Assembly (NCBI RefSeq): GCF_011420305.2 | Contig: NZ_CP061769.1 | Coordinates: forward strand, 248,001-312,000 | Direction: 5' to 3' | Length of the DNA: 64,000 nt | Origin: Nocardioides ochotonae | Lineage (GTDB): Bacteria > Actinomycetota > Actinomycetes > Propionibacteriales > Nocardioidaceae | Shown: in pieces, positions 36,086-45,532 of the stretch | How positions within the stretch are numbered: the first letter of the stretch is position 1 | Layout of the letters: the number at the start of each line of letters is the position of its first letter | Made by a program: the position numbers and the translations under genes | The notes under the pieces: generated by a model | Databases searched by the model: none | The model's input: the letters and a program-made list of their open reading frames with translations, nothing else | What the model was told of the DNA's origin: nothing

Positions 36086-38317
36086 ATGCCTCTCGCTCTC
36101 TCCACGGAGCACCGCGACCTCGCGACGTCCGTGGCCGCGTGGAGCCGCCGCGCTGCTCCGATGGAGTCGACGCGTGGGCAGCTCGACGGGCTCGCCGCCG
36201 GCGAGCGTCCTGCGTCCTGGCCGGCGCTGCTCCAGCAGGGCCTGCACGCCCTCCACCTCCCCGAGCAGTACGGCGGGGCGGGCGTCGGCCTCGCGGAGCT
36301 CGCGGTCGTGGCCGAGCAGCTGGGCGCCGGGCTCCACCCCGGGCCGTTCCTGCCCACCGTGACGGCCAGTGCGGTGCTGGCCGGGGCGACGCCGCAGGGC
36401 GCCGTGCCGGCGCTGCTGGGCGACCTCGCCGACGGCGCCACGGCCGCGCTCGTGGGCACCCCCGGCCTCCGGGCGCGTCCGGGAGCCGACGGCGGCTGGG
36501 TGCTCGACGGCACCAGCGAGCCGGCGCTCGGTGTGCCCGGCGCCGACCTGCTGGTGGTGCGCGCCGGGCTCGAGGACGGCACGCCCGCGTGGTTCGCCGT
36601 ACGGCCCGGGCCGAGCGCGGTCAGCCACGCCGCCGAGCCCACCGACCTCACCCGCTCCGTGGGGCGGCTGGAGCTGAACGGCCACCGGGCCGCGGCCGAG
36701 GACCGGCTCGCCGGCATTGGCCCGGAGTGGGTCGACCTCGTGGTGGCCACGCTGCTCGCGGCCGAGGCGTCCGGTGTCGCGCGCTGGTGCCTGGAGACCG
36801 CGGTCGACCACGTCCGCACCCGCAAGCAGTTCGACCGCCCGATCGGCAGCTTCCAGGCCGTCCAGCACAAGGCCGCGATGATGCTCGTGCGCGCGGAGCT
36901 CGTCTGTGCCGCGGCGTGGGACGCCGCCCGCGCGGAGCACCAGGACCCCGCCCAGCAGCGGCTGGTCGCCGCGCAGGTCGGCGCGAGCGCCCTCCCGGCG
37001 GTGGTGGACACCGCCGTCGAGTGCATCTCCCTGCTCGGCGGCATCGGCTTCACCTGGGAGCACGACGCGCACCTCTACTGGCGCCGCGCGGTGAGCCTCG
37101 CCTCCGCGGGTGGCGACCAGGGCCGCTGGGAGTCGGCGCTCGGCGCCACGGCGCTCGAGGCCCGGCGCGACTTCTCCTTCGTCGACGCCGACGCGTGGCC
37201 CGAGGTGCGGGCGGAGGTCGCCGAGGTGCTGGCCGAGGTCGCGGCGCTGCCCGACGACGGGCTGGTCGCCCAGGGGTGGGTGCCCGCGCGCGGCGGTGCG
37301 CGGCAGCGCCGGCTCGCCGAGGCGGGCCTCGTCGCACCGCACTACCCGCGACCCTGGGGCCGCGACGCCGGCGCCGAGGAGCAGGCGGTGATCGCCGATG
37401 AGTTCGCCCGCGCCGGGCTGGCCGTCCCGTCGACGGTGATCGGGGAGTGGGTGCTGCCCACGCTGCTGGTGCACGGCACCACCGCCCAGCAGGAGCGCTT
37501 CGTCGACCCCACGCTGCGCGGGGAGATCTTCTGGTGCCAGCTGTTCAGCGAGCCCGGGGCCGGGTCGGACCTGGCCGGGCTCTCCACCCGCGCCCGCAAG
37601 GTCGAGGGAGGCTGGGTGCTGAACGGCCAGAAGGTCTGGAACTCGATGGCCCACGAGGCCGACTGGGGCGTGTGCCTGGCCCGCACCGATCCCGACGTGG
37701 CCAAGCACGAGGGGATCTCCTACTTCCTCCTCGACATGCGCGCCGCCGGCATCGACGTCCGGCCGCTGCGTCAGGCGACCGGGATGGCGGAGTTCAACGA
37801 GGTGTTCCTCGACGACGTCTTCGTCCCCGACGAGTGCCTGGTGGCTGCGCCCGGCGACGGTTGGCGCCTCGCCGTGACCACCCTGGCCAACGAGCGGCTG
37901 AGCATGGGCGCCCACCTCAGCCACGGCTCCAGCGACCGGGTCCGCGAGGTCCTCGCCGACCCGACGCACCCGGTGCCCCGCGCGGAGGTGGTGCGCGTGC
38001 TCGGACGCTGCGTCGGGCGCGAGATGGCGCTGGCCGCGCTCAACCTGCGCAGCGTGCTGGCCCGGCTCAGCCGCCTCGAGCTGGGTGCCGAGATCAGCGT
38101 GCAGAAGGTCTTCAACGCGATCGCCCAGCGCGACAACTCCCGCGACCTGCTCGCGGTGCTCGGCCCGCGCGGCCTGGTCGCGGTGGCCCCCACCGACCAC
38201 CGCAGCACCGATCCGGTGATCGACCATCTCGGCCTCCCGTCGGTGCTCTTCGGCGGCGGCACGATCGAGATCCAGCTCAACGTCATCGCCCGGCGGGTGC
38301 TGCGCCTGCCGCGCTGA
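36086..38317 (+). CDS. Fused two-domain acyl-CoA dehydrogenase, FadE34-like
   Basis: 743 residues, twice the usual length, with two ACAD domains in tandem. Domain 1 (1-~350) has TRKQFDRPIGSFQAVQHKAAMM and ISLLGGIGFTWEHDAHLYWRRA; domain 2 (~390-743) has FSEPGAGSDLAGLSTRARKVEGGWVLNGQKVWNSMAHEADWGV and FGGGTIEIQLNVIA. This is the ChsE3/FadE34 (Rv3573c, ~711 aa) layout, a single-chain version of the alpha2beta2 steroid dehydrogenases acting on C5 side chains. Preceded by an AGGAAGG site. Confidence 0.87.
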   Translation: MPLALSTEHRDLATSVAAWSRRAAPMESTRGQLDGLAAGERPASWPALLQQGLHALHLPEQYGGAGVGLAELAVVAEQLGAGLHPGPFLPTVTASAVLAGATPQGAVPALLGDLADGATAALVGTPGLRARPGADGGWVLDGTSEPALGVPGADLLVVRAGLEDGTPAWFAVRPGPSAVSHAAEPTDLTRSVGRLELNGHRAAAEDRLAGIGPEWVDLVVATLLAAEASGVARWCLETAVDHVRTRKQFDRPIGSFQAVQHKAAMMLVRAELVCAAAWDAARAEHQDPAQQRLVAAQVGASALPAVVDTAVECISLLGGIGFTWEHDAHLYWRRAVSLASAGGDQGRWESALGATALEARRDFSFVDADAWPEVRAEVAEVLAEVAALPDDGLVAQGWVPARGGARQRRLAEAGLVAPHYPRPWGRDAGAEEQAVIADEFARAGLAVPSTVIGEWVLPTLLVHGTTAQQERFVDPTLRGEIFWCQLFSEPGAGSDLAGLSTRARKVEGGWVLNGQKVWNSMAHEADWGVCLARTDPDVAKHEGISYFLLDMRAAGIDVRPLRQATGMAEFNEVFLDDVFVPDECLVAAPGDGWRLAVTTLANERLSMGAHLSHGSSDRVREVLADPTHPVPRAEVVRVLGRCVGREMALAALNLRSVLARLSRLELGAEISVQKVFNAIAQRDNSRDLLAVLGPRGLVAVAPTDHRSTDPVIDHLGLPSVLFGGGTIEIQLNVIARRVLRLPR

Positions 38318-38388
38318 GCGCGGCGTACCGGCCCCGCACCCTGCCACCCCACCCGCACACCCGTTGGCCCACGAGAGGTGGCGCACCC

Positions 38389-39612
38389 ATGCACCCTGAT
38401 CTGTCCGAGAGGTCCCAGCGGCTCCGCGCCGAGCTGCGGGCCTACTTCGCCGCGCTGATCACCGAGGAGGACCGTCGCGACCTGGTGCACCAGACCGAGG
38501 GCGGCCCGACCTTCGAGCGGCTCTACCGCCAGATGGGCGCGGACGGCTGGCTCGGCCTGGGCTGGCCCGAGGAGTTCGGCGGGCGCGGGGAGGACCCCGA
38601 GGCGCTCTACGTGTTCTACGACGAGGTCATCCGCGCCAACGCGCCGCTGTCGCTGGTCACCCTCAACACCGTCGCCCCGGCGCTGATGAAGGCCGGCACC
38701 CAGGAGCAGAAGGACTACTTCCTGCCCCGCATCCTGCGCGGTGAGCTGATGTTCGCGATCGGCTACACCGAGCCCGGCGCCGGCACCGACCTCGCCTCGC
38801 TGCAGACCCGGGCGCGCGTCGAGGGCGAGGAGCTGGTGATCAACGGCAACAAGATCTTCACCAGCGCCGGCGTCTTCGCCGACTGGGTCTGGCTCGCCGT
38901 GCGCACCGACCCGGACGCGCCGCGGCACCGCGGCATCTCGGTGGTGCTCGTGCCGACCAGCGACCCCGGCTTCTCCGCCACCGAGATCCACACGGTCGGC
39001 GGGATCAGCACCTCGGCGACGTACTACGAGGACGTCCGGGTGCCGATCGGCAACCTGGTCGGCGGCCTGAACGAGGGGTGGGGGCTGATCACCCACCAGC
39101 TCAACCACGAGCGGGTGGCCCTCGCCGCGCGCGGCGGCATCGCCAACGAGCTGTACGACGAGGTGCTGCGCTGGACGCTCAGCGAGCGGGTCGGCGAGCA
39201 CCGGATCTACGACGTGCCGTGGGTGCGCAGCACCCTGGCGGAGGTCTACGCCCTCCTCAGCGCCGCCGACCTCGTCAACCTGCGCCTGGTCGCCGACGTC
39301 GCCGCCAACACCCTCGGCGGCGGCGAGTCCGCGGCCGCCAAGGTGTTCGGCACCGAGGCCGTCGTCACCGCCTACGGCCAGCTCCAGCAGGTGCTCGGCG
39401 CCACCGGTCTGCTGCGCCCGGGCACTCCCGGCGCCGCCCTCGAGGGCCGGGTCGAGAACCTGGGGCGCCGGGCCCAGAACAACACCTTCGGCGGCGGCAC
39501 CAACGAGGTGATGCGGGAGATCGTCGCCGCGAAGACCCTCGGGATGCCGATCGGCGCGCGGCGTGCCGCCCCGCCGGTGCAGCCGGCGGCCACCCAGAAC
39601 GCGAGGAGCTGA
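38389..39612 (+). CDS. Acyl-CoA dehydrogenase, ChsE2/FadE29-like
   Basis: 407 residues. ACAD with GYTEPGAGTDLASLQTRARVEGEELVINGNKIFTSAGVFADWVWLAVRTDPDAPRHRGIS and a final NNTFGGGTNEVMREIVAAKTLG. Best recalled match is FadE29 (Rv3543c), one half of the ChsE1-ChsE2 heterotetramer that desaturates C3 steroid-CoA thioesters. The partner gene follows after one base. Confidence 0.85.
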   Translation: MHPDLSERSQRLRAELRAYFAALITEEDRRDLVHQTEGGPTFERLYRQMGADGWLGLGWPEEFGGRGEDPEALYVFYDEVIRANAPLSLVTLNTVAPALMKAGTQEQKDYFLPRILRGELMFAIGYTEPGAGTDLASLQTRARVEGEELVINGNKIFTSAGVFADWVWLAVRTDPDAPRHRGISVVLVPTSDPGFSATEIHTVGGISTSATYYEDVRVPIGNLVGGLNEGWGLITHQLNHERVALAARGGIANELYDEVLRWTLSERVGEHRIYDVPWVRSTLAEVYALLSAADLVNLRLVADVAANTLGGGESAAAKVFGTEAVVTAYGQLQQVLGATGLLRPGTPGAALEGRVENLGRRAQNNTFGGGTNEVMREIVAAKTLGMPIGARRAAPPVQPAATQNARS

Positions 39613-39613
39613 C

Positions 39614-40744
39614 ATGGAGTTCGACCTGACCGGTGACCACGTCGAGGTCCGCGACCTCGCCGCGACGATCTTCACCGACCTCGCGAGCACCGAGCGGGTG
39701 GCCCAGGTGGAGGCCGACGAGGACTCCTTCGACGCGCGCCTCTGGGGCACCCTCGCGGACTCCGGGATGCTCGGCATCGCGGTGCCCGAGCACGCCGGCG
39801 GCGCCGGCCTCGGGATGCTCGGCCTGGTCGCGCTGCTGGAGCAGCAGGGCCGCCGGGTCGCCCCGGTGCCGCTCTGGTCGGTCGTCGCGGGCGCCGCACT
39901 GCCGATCGCAGAGTTCGCCTCGCCCGAGCAGGCCGGGCGCTGGCTGCCCGGACTGCTCGACGGCAGCGCCCTGGTCACCGGGGCCTTCGACGCGCCGCCC
40001 GGGCGTCGCACCGCGCTGAGCGGGGCCCGCACCGGTGACACGATCACCGTCACCGGCGGGCTCGCCCAGGTGCCGGCCGCCGGCCGCGCCGCCGCCCTGG
40101 TGGTGCCCGTCGAGCTCGCGGACGGCGAGATCGTGCTCGCCGTGGTGCCCACCGACCGCCCCGGTGTAGTGGTGACCCCGGTGGCGCCGACCAGCCGTGA
40201 GAACGCGGCCGCCGTCGCGTTCGAGGACGTCGTGCTGGGCCCCGACGACGTACTGGCCGGCGACGGCGACGCCCAGCTGGAGTGGGTGCGCAACCGGCTC
40301 CGGGTCGCGCTCGCTGCGCTCCAGCTCGGGGTCTGCGCCGAGGCCGTGCGCCTCACCGCGGCGTACACCAGCGAGCGGGTGCAGTTCGGGCGCCCGCTGT
40401 CGACCAACCAGGCGGTGGCGCTGCGCGCCGCCGACGCCCACCTCGACACCGAGGCCATCCGGGTGACCGCCCTTCGTGCCGCCTGGCTGCTGGACCGCGG
40501 CGAGGAGGCCGCCGCGGGACCGGCGTCGCTGATCGCGAAGTGGTGGGCCTCGCAGGGCGGGCTGCGGGTCGTGCACGCCACCCAGCACCTGCACGGCGGC
40601 ATCGGCGCCGACGTCGACTACCCGATCCACCGCTACTTCCTGTGGGGGCGCCAGCTCGCGTTCTCCCTCGGCAGCGCGGCCGCCGTGGCCGCCGAGCTCG
40701 GCGGTCGGCTCGAGGACGCCCCGGCGATCGGGGCCCCGGCATGA
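39614..40744 (+). CDS. Acyl-CoA dehydrogenase, ChsE1/FadE28-like
   Basis: 376 residues. Shorter and more divergent ACAD, as in FadE28 (Rv3544c): AVRLTAAYTSERVQFGRPLSTNQAVALRAAD and TQHLHGGIGADVDYPIHRYFLWGRQL. Expected to form an alpha2beta2 complex with the previous product. Overlaps the thioesterase start by four bases. Confidence 0.85.
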   Translation: MEFDLTGDHVEVRDLAATIFTDLASTERVAQVEADEDSFDARLWGTLADSGMLGIAVPEHAGGAGLGMLGLVALLEQQGRRVAPVPLWSVVAGAALPIAEFASPEQAGRWLPGLLDGSALVTGAFDAPPGRRTALSGARTGDTITVTGGLAQVPAAGRAAALVVPVELADGEIVLAVVPTDRPGVVVTPVAPTSRENAAAVAFEDVVLGPDDVLAGDGDAQLEWVRNRLRVALAALQLGVCAEAVRLTAAYTSERVQFGRPLSTNQAVALRAADAHLDTEAIRVTALRAAWLLDRGEEAAAGPASLIAKWWASQGGLRVVHATQHLHGGIGADVDYPIHRYFLWGRQLAFSLGSAAAVAAELGGRLEDAPAIGAPA

Positions 40745-41352
40745 CGACCGTGTACGAGACCACCGAGGTCGAGCAGGAGACCGTGGCCCTGGTCGCGGCG
40801 ACCCGGGAGCTGATGCTGGCGGTCGCCACGACCGACCTCGGCGTCGAGGAGCTCCGCGCCGCCCGTGCCGAGATCGAGCAGCTCAGCGCCCGGCTGGGCA
40901 CCCGCACCCGGGACCGGGTGCTCCGGGCGCCGCTGGACGGGCCGGCCCGGGCCCGCAGCGCCGGGCCCGACCAGCCGTGGCCGATCTTCCGGTTCAGCCC
41001 GCAGGCACTGCCGCTGGAGATCACCTTCGGCGAGGGCACCGCGCACGCGCGCACCGTCGGCGACGCGCTCTACGAGGGGCCGCGCGACTCGGTGCACGGC
41101 GGCTACCTCGCGCACCTGCTCGACTGCATGCTCGGCACGATGGTGCAGGCGCAGGGGCTGCTCGCGGTCACCGCCACGCTGGACCTGCGCTACCTGCGCC
41201 GTACGCCGCTCGACGTACCCCTGGACCTGCACGCGCGGATCATCGAGCGCACCGGTCGCCGGATCCACGCCGAGGGCTGGGTCGAGCACGAGGGCCAGCG
41301 GACCGTCGAGGCCACCGGCCTGTTCATCGAGATCGCGGGAGGCACGTCATGA
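40741..41352 (+). CDS. PaaI-type hot-dog thioesterase
   Basis: 203 residues. C-terminal hot-dog domain with DSVHGGYLAHLLDCMLGTMVQAQG (HGG motif), LDLRYLRRTPLDVPLDLHARI and an N-terminal coiled-coil-like extension of ~60 residues. Likely hydrolyses a stalled or excess acyl-CoA of the pathway, freeing CoA. Overlapping genes on both sides place it firmly in the operon. Confidence 0.8.
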   Translation: MTTVYETTEVEQETVALVAATRELMLAVATTDLGVEELRAARAEIEQLSARLGTRTRDRVLRAPLDGPARARSAGPDQPWPIFRFSPQALPLEITFGEGTAHARTVGDALYEGPRDSVHGGYLAHLLDCMLGTMVQAQGLLAVTATLDLRYLRRTPLDVPLDLHARIIERTGRRIHAEGWVEHEGQRTVEATGLFIEIAGGTS

Positions 41353-42173
41353 GCTATCAGCTGAGTGGGCTGGAGGGCCGGGTCGCGGTCGTCACCGGGG
41401 CCGGACGGATGCGCTCGATCGGCCGCGCGATCGCCGTCGAACTGGCGCGGGCCGGGTGCGACGTGGTCGTCACCGGCACCGGCCGGGGTCTGGAGAACCG
41501 CCCCGCCGACGAGGTGGCCGCCGACTGGCGCGACATCGACTCGGTCGCCGAGGAGGTCCGGACCCTGGGGCGGCGGGCGCTGCCGGTGGTCTGCGACGTC
41601 TCCGACGAGGCCTCGGTCGACTCGCTGCTGGCCCGGGTGGTGGCCGAGCTCGGCCGCGTCGACGTGGTCGTCAACAACGCCGCCGCGTCCCGGGGTGCGG
41701 ACCGGCTGCCCGTGCTCGAGGTGCCGGTCGAGGCCTGGGACCGGGTGGTCTCGGTGAACCTGCGCGGCACCTTCCTGATGACCCGCGCCTTCGGCCGGCG
41801 TCTGGTCGAGCAGGGCGAGGGCGGCAGCATCATCAACATCTCCTCGATCGGCGGCAAGCTCGGCGGCCCGGGCACCGCGGCGTACAGCGCCTCGAAGGCG
41901 GGGGTGCAGTCGCTGACCTCCTCCTCGGCCAAGGAGCTCGGGCGCCACCGGATCCGGGTCAACGCGATCTGCCCGGGGGTCACCGAGACCGGCCGCCTCG
42001 ACGACCAGAGCCCGGAGGCCTGGCAGGCCTACGTCGCGGCCAACCTGCCGCTCGGTCGCGCCGGCACCCCTCAGGAGGTCGCGGCCACGGCGGTCTTCCT
42101 CGCCAGCGACCAGGCCGCCTGGGTCACCGGCCAGTCCTGGAACGTCGACGGCGGCCAGCTCACCGTCCGCTGA
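41349..42173 (+). CDS. Short-chain dehydrogenase/reductase
   Basis: 274 residues. Classical SDR: VVTGAGRMRSIGRAIAVELA (with a two-residue insertion in the Gly-rich loop), NNAAASRGADRLP, ISSIGGKLGGPGTAAYSASKAG, and VNAICPGVTETG. Last gene of the side-chain operon. Candidate 3-hydroxyacyl-CoA or hydroxysteroid dehydrogenase; substrate not determined by sequence. Confidence 0.86.
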   Translation: MSYQLSGLEGRVAVVTGAGRMRSIGRAIAVELARAGCDVVVTGTGRGLENRPADEVAADWRDIDSVAEEVRTLGRRALPVVCDVSDEASVDSLLARVVAELGRVDVVVNNAAASRGADRLPVLEVPVEAWDRVVSVNLRGTFLMTRAFGRRLVEQGEGGSIINISSIGGKLGGPGTAAYSASKAGVQSLTSSSAKELGRHRIRVNAICPGVTETGRLDDQSPEAWQAYVAANLPLGRAGTPQEVAATAVFLASDQAAWVTGQSWNVDGGQLTVR

Positions 42174-42264
42174 CCCCCCGCCGATTCGCGCAACCACAAG
42201 GGTCGACTCGGGGGAGTGGGACTGCGGTGGCGGGATCGGCGGCGGGCTGGGACGGTGGTCACAC

Positions 42265-42278
42265 GACCAAGCGCTTGC
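42265..42278 (+). promoter_or_regulatory. KstR2 box before the solute-binding protein gene
   Basis: ACCAAGCGCTTGCT, identical over 14 bases (and the next A) to the box at 31453-31466, 34 bases before the start at 42313. Confidence 0.72.
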
Positions 42279-42312
42279 TAGATAACTGGCGAAGTCCCCG
42301 AGGAGACCACAC

Positions 42313-43908
42313 GTGGCACGACACCCCCTGACCCATCGCGTCGGCGCGGCCCTGGCCGTGGCGGTGCTCGCCGCCGGCTGCGCGGCCACGGACGACGAGG
42401 GCGCGAAGCCCCGCGAGGGCGCCGCCCTCAGCGAGGGCATGCGCGGCGTATCCGACGCCGGCGATCCCGTCTCCGGCGGCACCCTGACCTACGGTGCGTA
42501 CGCCGAGCCGGCCTCGCTCGACCCCGCTGTCACGATCGCGGCGGTCACGACCGGCGGCGCCGAGATGATCAACATCTACGACACCCTGGTGAACTTCGAC
42601 GCCGACGCCCAGGAGTTCGAGCCGCGGCTCGCCGAGGCGATCGAGCCCGACAAGGACCACGACACCTGGACCCTGACCCTGCCCGAGGGCGTGACCTTCT
42701 CCGACGGCACCGCGCTCGACGCGGCGGCGGTCAAGTGGAGCCAGGAGCGCTACGCCTCGATGCCCGCGCCCGAGGCGGCGCTGTGGAACGGCAACGTCAG
42801 CGACGTCGTCGTCAAGGACGAGCGGACGGTCGTCTATGAGCTGAACAAGCCGTGGCCGGGCTTCCCCAGCATCCTGAGCACCGGTCCCGGCATGGTGGTC
42901 GCCAAGAGCGCCGCGGCCAAGGACGGTGCCTTCACCCCGGTCGGCGCCGGAGCCTTCGAGCTGGAGCGCTGGGCCCAGGGCGAGGAGCTGGTGCTCGCCG
43001 CCCGCGAGGACTACTGGGGCGGGGCTCCGCACCTGGAGAAGGTCCGCTTCGTCTACCTCAACGACCAGCGCGCCGGCCTGGAGTCGCTGCGCTCCGACGG
43101 CGTCGACGCGGTCTTCGTGCGCGACCCCGACATCGTCGACGAGGTGCTCGACGAGGAGTGGCCGGGCTACGTCAACATGGTCGCCGCCTCCAACACCGCG
43201 GTGATCAACGCCTCCGAGGGCCGTCCGGGCGCCGACGTCCGGCTGCGCGAGGCGATGGCGCTGGCCATCGACCCCGAGCTGATCGCGGAGCGTGCGTACG
43301 GCGGCTCCGGCCTGGCGTCCTCGACGCTCTTCGGCGACTACTCCGCCTGGCACGGCGAGACCTCCGGGCTCGAGCCCGACCAGGAGCGGGCCCGCGAGCT
43401 CGTGGAGGAGGTCAAGGCCGACGGCTGGGACGGCAAGATCGAGTACATCGACGCCGCTGACCCCGCCTCGCGCGCCACGATGCAGGCGGTCAAGGCCTCG
43501 CTCGAGGCCGTCGGGTTCGAGGTCGCGACCCGCCCGATGCGCACCATCGCCGAGCAGATCTCCACGATCGTGGTCGAGCGCGACTTCGACGTCGCGGCGT
43601 GGGGCCTGAACTACCGCGAGGCGGACCCGTTCTCGAAGATGTTCGCGACCATGCACAGCGACGGCACGCAGGTCTACGGGATGTACACCAGCGACGAGAT
43701 GGACGCGCTGCTCGAGGAGCTCCAGGCGGCGGCGACGCCCGAGGAGCGGGTCGCGGCGATGGACCGCATCCAGGAGCAGGTCAACACCGACGTTCCCTAC
43801 CTCAACTGGGCGCCGTTCTCGGAGTACACCGCGTGGGACGAGGACGTCCACGGGATCGTCGGTGCGGCCGCGTCGATGGTCCACCTCGCCGACGCCTGGA
43901 TCGGCTGA
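42313..43908 (+). CDS. Family-5 extracellular solute-binding lipoprotein
   Basis: 531 residues from GTG. Lipobox LAAGC at residues ~19-23, so lipid-anchored. Family-5 (peptide/nickel/opine) SBP fold: GGTLTYGAYAEPASLDP, WTLTLPEGVTFSDGTALDAAAVKWS and DVAAWGLNYREADPFS. No permease or ATPase gene is in the window. The upstream KstR2 box and steroid neighbours suggest capture of a steroid, its degradation product or a conjugate. A strong terminator follows. Confidence 0.88.
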   Translation: MARHPLTHRVGAALAVAVLAAGCAATDDEGAKPREGAALSEGMRGVSDAGDPVSGGTLTYGAYAEPASLDPAVTIAAVTTGGAEMINIYDTLVNFDADAQEFEPRLAEAIEPDKDHDTWTLTLPEGVTFSDGTALDAAAVKWSQERYASMPAPEAALWNGNVSDVVVKDERTVVYELNKPWPGFPSILSTGPGMVVAKSAAAKDGAFTPVGAGAFELERWAQGEELVLAAREDYWGGAPHLEKVRFVYLNDQRAGLESLRSDGVDAVFVRDPDIVDEVLDEEWPGYVNMVAASNTAVINASEGRPGADVRLREAMALAIDPELIAERAYGGSGLASSTLFGDYSAWHGETSGLEPDQERARELVEEVKADGWDGKIEYIDAADPASRATMQAVKASLEAVGFEVATRPMRTIAEQISTIVVERDFDVAAWGLNYREADPFSKMFATMHSDGTQVYGMYTSDEMDALLEELQAAATPEERVAAMDRIQEQVNTDVPYLNWAPFSEYTAWDEDVHGIVGAAASMVHLADAWIG

Positions 43909-43945
43909 CCCAACCCGCAACACCCGCAACACCCGCGAGACCCCC

Positions 43946-43979
43946 GGGGCGGACCGGCCGAGCACGGCCGGTCCGCCCC
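43946..43979 (+). terminator. Terminator after the solute-binding protein
   Basis: Perfect 15-bp stem GGGGCGGACCGGCCG / CGGCCGGTCCGCCCC, loop AGCA. It stands between the SBP and MFS genes, so the latter may depend on readthrough or its own promoter. Confidence 0.8.
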
Positions 43980-44028
43980 TCCCTCTGACCACCCGGTGCT
44001 GCGGCGCCACGAGAGCGAAGGCGACAGC

Positions 44029-45462
44029 GTGCGGAGAGCAGCGGCCGACCCCGCCACGAGCGCGAGCGTCCGCGCGGGCAGCACCCTCAGCCCGCGCCGG
44101 CTGCGCTGGCTGCTGCCGGGCCTGCTGCTCGTCACGACCGTGACCGGCATCGTCGGCAGCCTCGGCTCGCCGCTCGTGCCGGGCATCGCCCGGTCCGAGG
44201 GCGTCTCCCTCGTCGCCGCGCAGTGGACCCTCACCGTCAGCCTGATCACCGGCGCGGTGGCGACACCCGTCATCGGCCGGCTCGGCGCCGGGCGGCGGCG
44301 CCGTCCGGTCCTGCTCACCTGCGTCGGCCTGGCCGCCCTGGGCACCGTCCTCGGCGCGCTGCCGCTGGGCTTCGCCATGCTGATCGTCGGCCGCATCCTC
44401 ACCGGCCTCGCCTTCGGCATCGTGCCGCTGGTGATCTCGGTGGTCCGCACCGAGCTGCCCGAGGACCGCATGCGCCGCTCGGTGGCGGCGGTCTCGGTCG
44501 CCAACGTGACCGCCGCCGGCCTCGGCTTCCCGGTCACCGCGCTGGTGGCGACCTTCGCCGGCATCCGCGGCGCCTTCTGGTTCGCCTTCGCGATGTGTGC
44601 CCTCGCGTTCGTCGTCGCCCTGCTCGTCGTGCCGCGCAGCACCGAGCCCGTCCCACCCGGGGTCGACTGGCTCGGCGCCGTCCTGCTCAGCGCCGCCACG
44701 GCCACCCTGCTCCTCGGCATCAGCCAGGCGGCCGGCTGGGGCTACGCCTCCCCGCTCACGGCCACCCTGATCGGCGCCGGGCTGCTGCTCTACGCGGTCT
44801 GCGTGTGGTGGCTGCTGCGCGTGCGCGACCCGCTGGTCGACGTGCGCATCGCCGTACGCCGCGGGGTGTCGGCGGCCAACGCCGCCGGCCTGCTCGCCGG
44901 CTGCGGGATGTACGTGATGCTCTCGCTGGTCATGGTCCTCGTGCAGACCTCGAGCGAGGACGGCTACGGCCTGGGTCGCTCGGTCCTGGTCGCGGGCCTG
45001 ATGCTGACGCCGTACGCCGCCGCGAGCGTGATCGGCTCCCGCCTCGCGCTGCGGCTGGGCAACGTGATCAGCGCCGACCTGCTGCTGCCGCTGGGCTGCC
45101 TGTGCTTCGGCCTGGCCAACCTGGCGCTGGCGGTCTGGCATCAGGAGCTGTGGCAGGTACTGCTGGTGCTGCTGGTCGGCGGGATCGGCAGCGGCATGAC
45201 CTTCAACTCGATGCCCTGGCTGATGATGCGCCACGTCCCGGCTGCCGAGACCAGCAGCGCTCTCAGCCTCAACCTCGTGCTCCGGTTCCTCGGCATGTCG
45301 ATCGGCAGCGCGCTCGCCCTGGCGATCCTCGACCTGCTCGCCGCGGACGGGATGCAGACCAGCCACGCCGGTTTCGTCGCCGGCGGACTGTGCGGGGTCG
45401 GGCTCTCGCTGGTGGCGGCGGTGCTGTCGCTGCTGCTGGGCCGACCACGTCGCTTCCGTTGA
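44029..45462 (+). CDS. MFS transporter, drug:H+ antiporter type
   Basis: 477 residues from GTG 44029. About 13-14 hydrophobic segments; MFS motif in PVIGRLGAGRRRRPVLLT (between TM2 and TM3) and motif C-like GLGFPVTALVATFAGIRGAFW. Layout fits the DHA2/EmrB-type family. Could export or import a pathway metabolite; direction cannot be told from sequence. Lies between the SBP and acyl-CoA ligase genes. Confidence 0.87.
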   Translation: MRRAAADPATSASVRAGSTLSPRRLRWLLPGLLLVTTVTGIVGSLGSPLVPGIARSEGVSLVAAQWTLTVSLITGAVATPVIGRLGAGRRRRPVLLTCVGLAALGTVLGALPLGFAMLIVGRILTGLAFGIVPLVISVVRTELPEDRMRRSVAAVSVANVTAAGLGFPVTALVATFAGIRGAFWFAFAMCALAFVVALLVVPRSTEPVPPGVDWLGAVLLSAATATLLLGISQAAGWGYASPLTATLIGAGLLLYAVCVWWLLRVRDPLVDVRIAVRRGVSAANAAGLLAGCGMYVMLSLVMVLVQTSSEDGYGLGRSVLVAGLMLTPYAAASVIGSRLALRLGNVISADLLLPLGCLCFGLANLALAVWHQELWQVLLVLLVGGIGSGMTFNSMPWLMMRHVPAAETSSALSLNLVLRFLGMSIGSALALAILDLLAADGMQTSHAGFVAGGLCGVGLSLVAAVLSLLLGRPRRFR

Positions 45463-45532
45463 GCGGGAGCCCCCTGACCCACCCCCGCCGAGGCTGCTTG
45501 CATCGGCGCGTCCGACCCCGGAGGAATGAGAT

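Noticed and set aside
42205..42221. Possible eleventh TCCC palindrome (CTCGGGGGAGTGGGA) before the SBP gene
   Set aside because: Only the right half (GAGTGGGA) fits; four mismatches to the consensus.
43912..43938. Three short CCCGCAACA-type direct repeats
   Set aside because: Nine-base units in a short spacer before a terminator; too small and degenerate to call an element.
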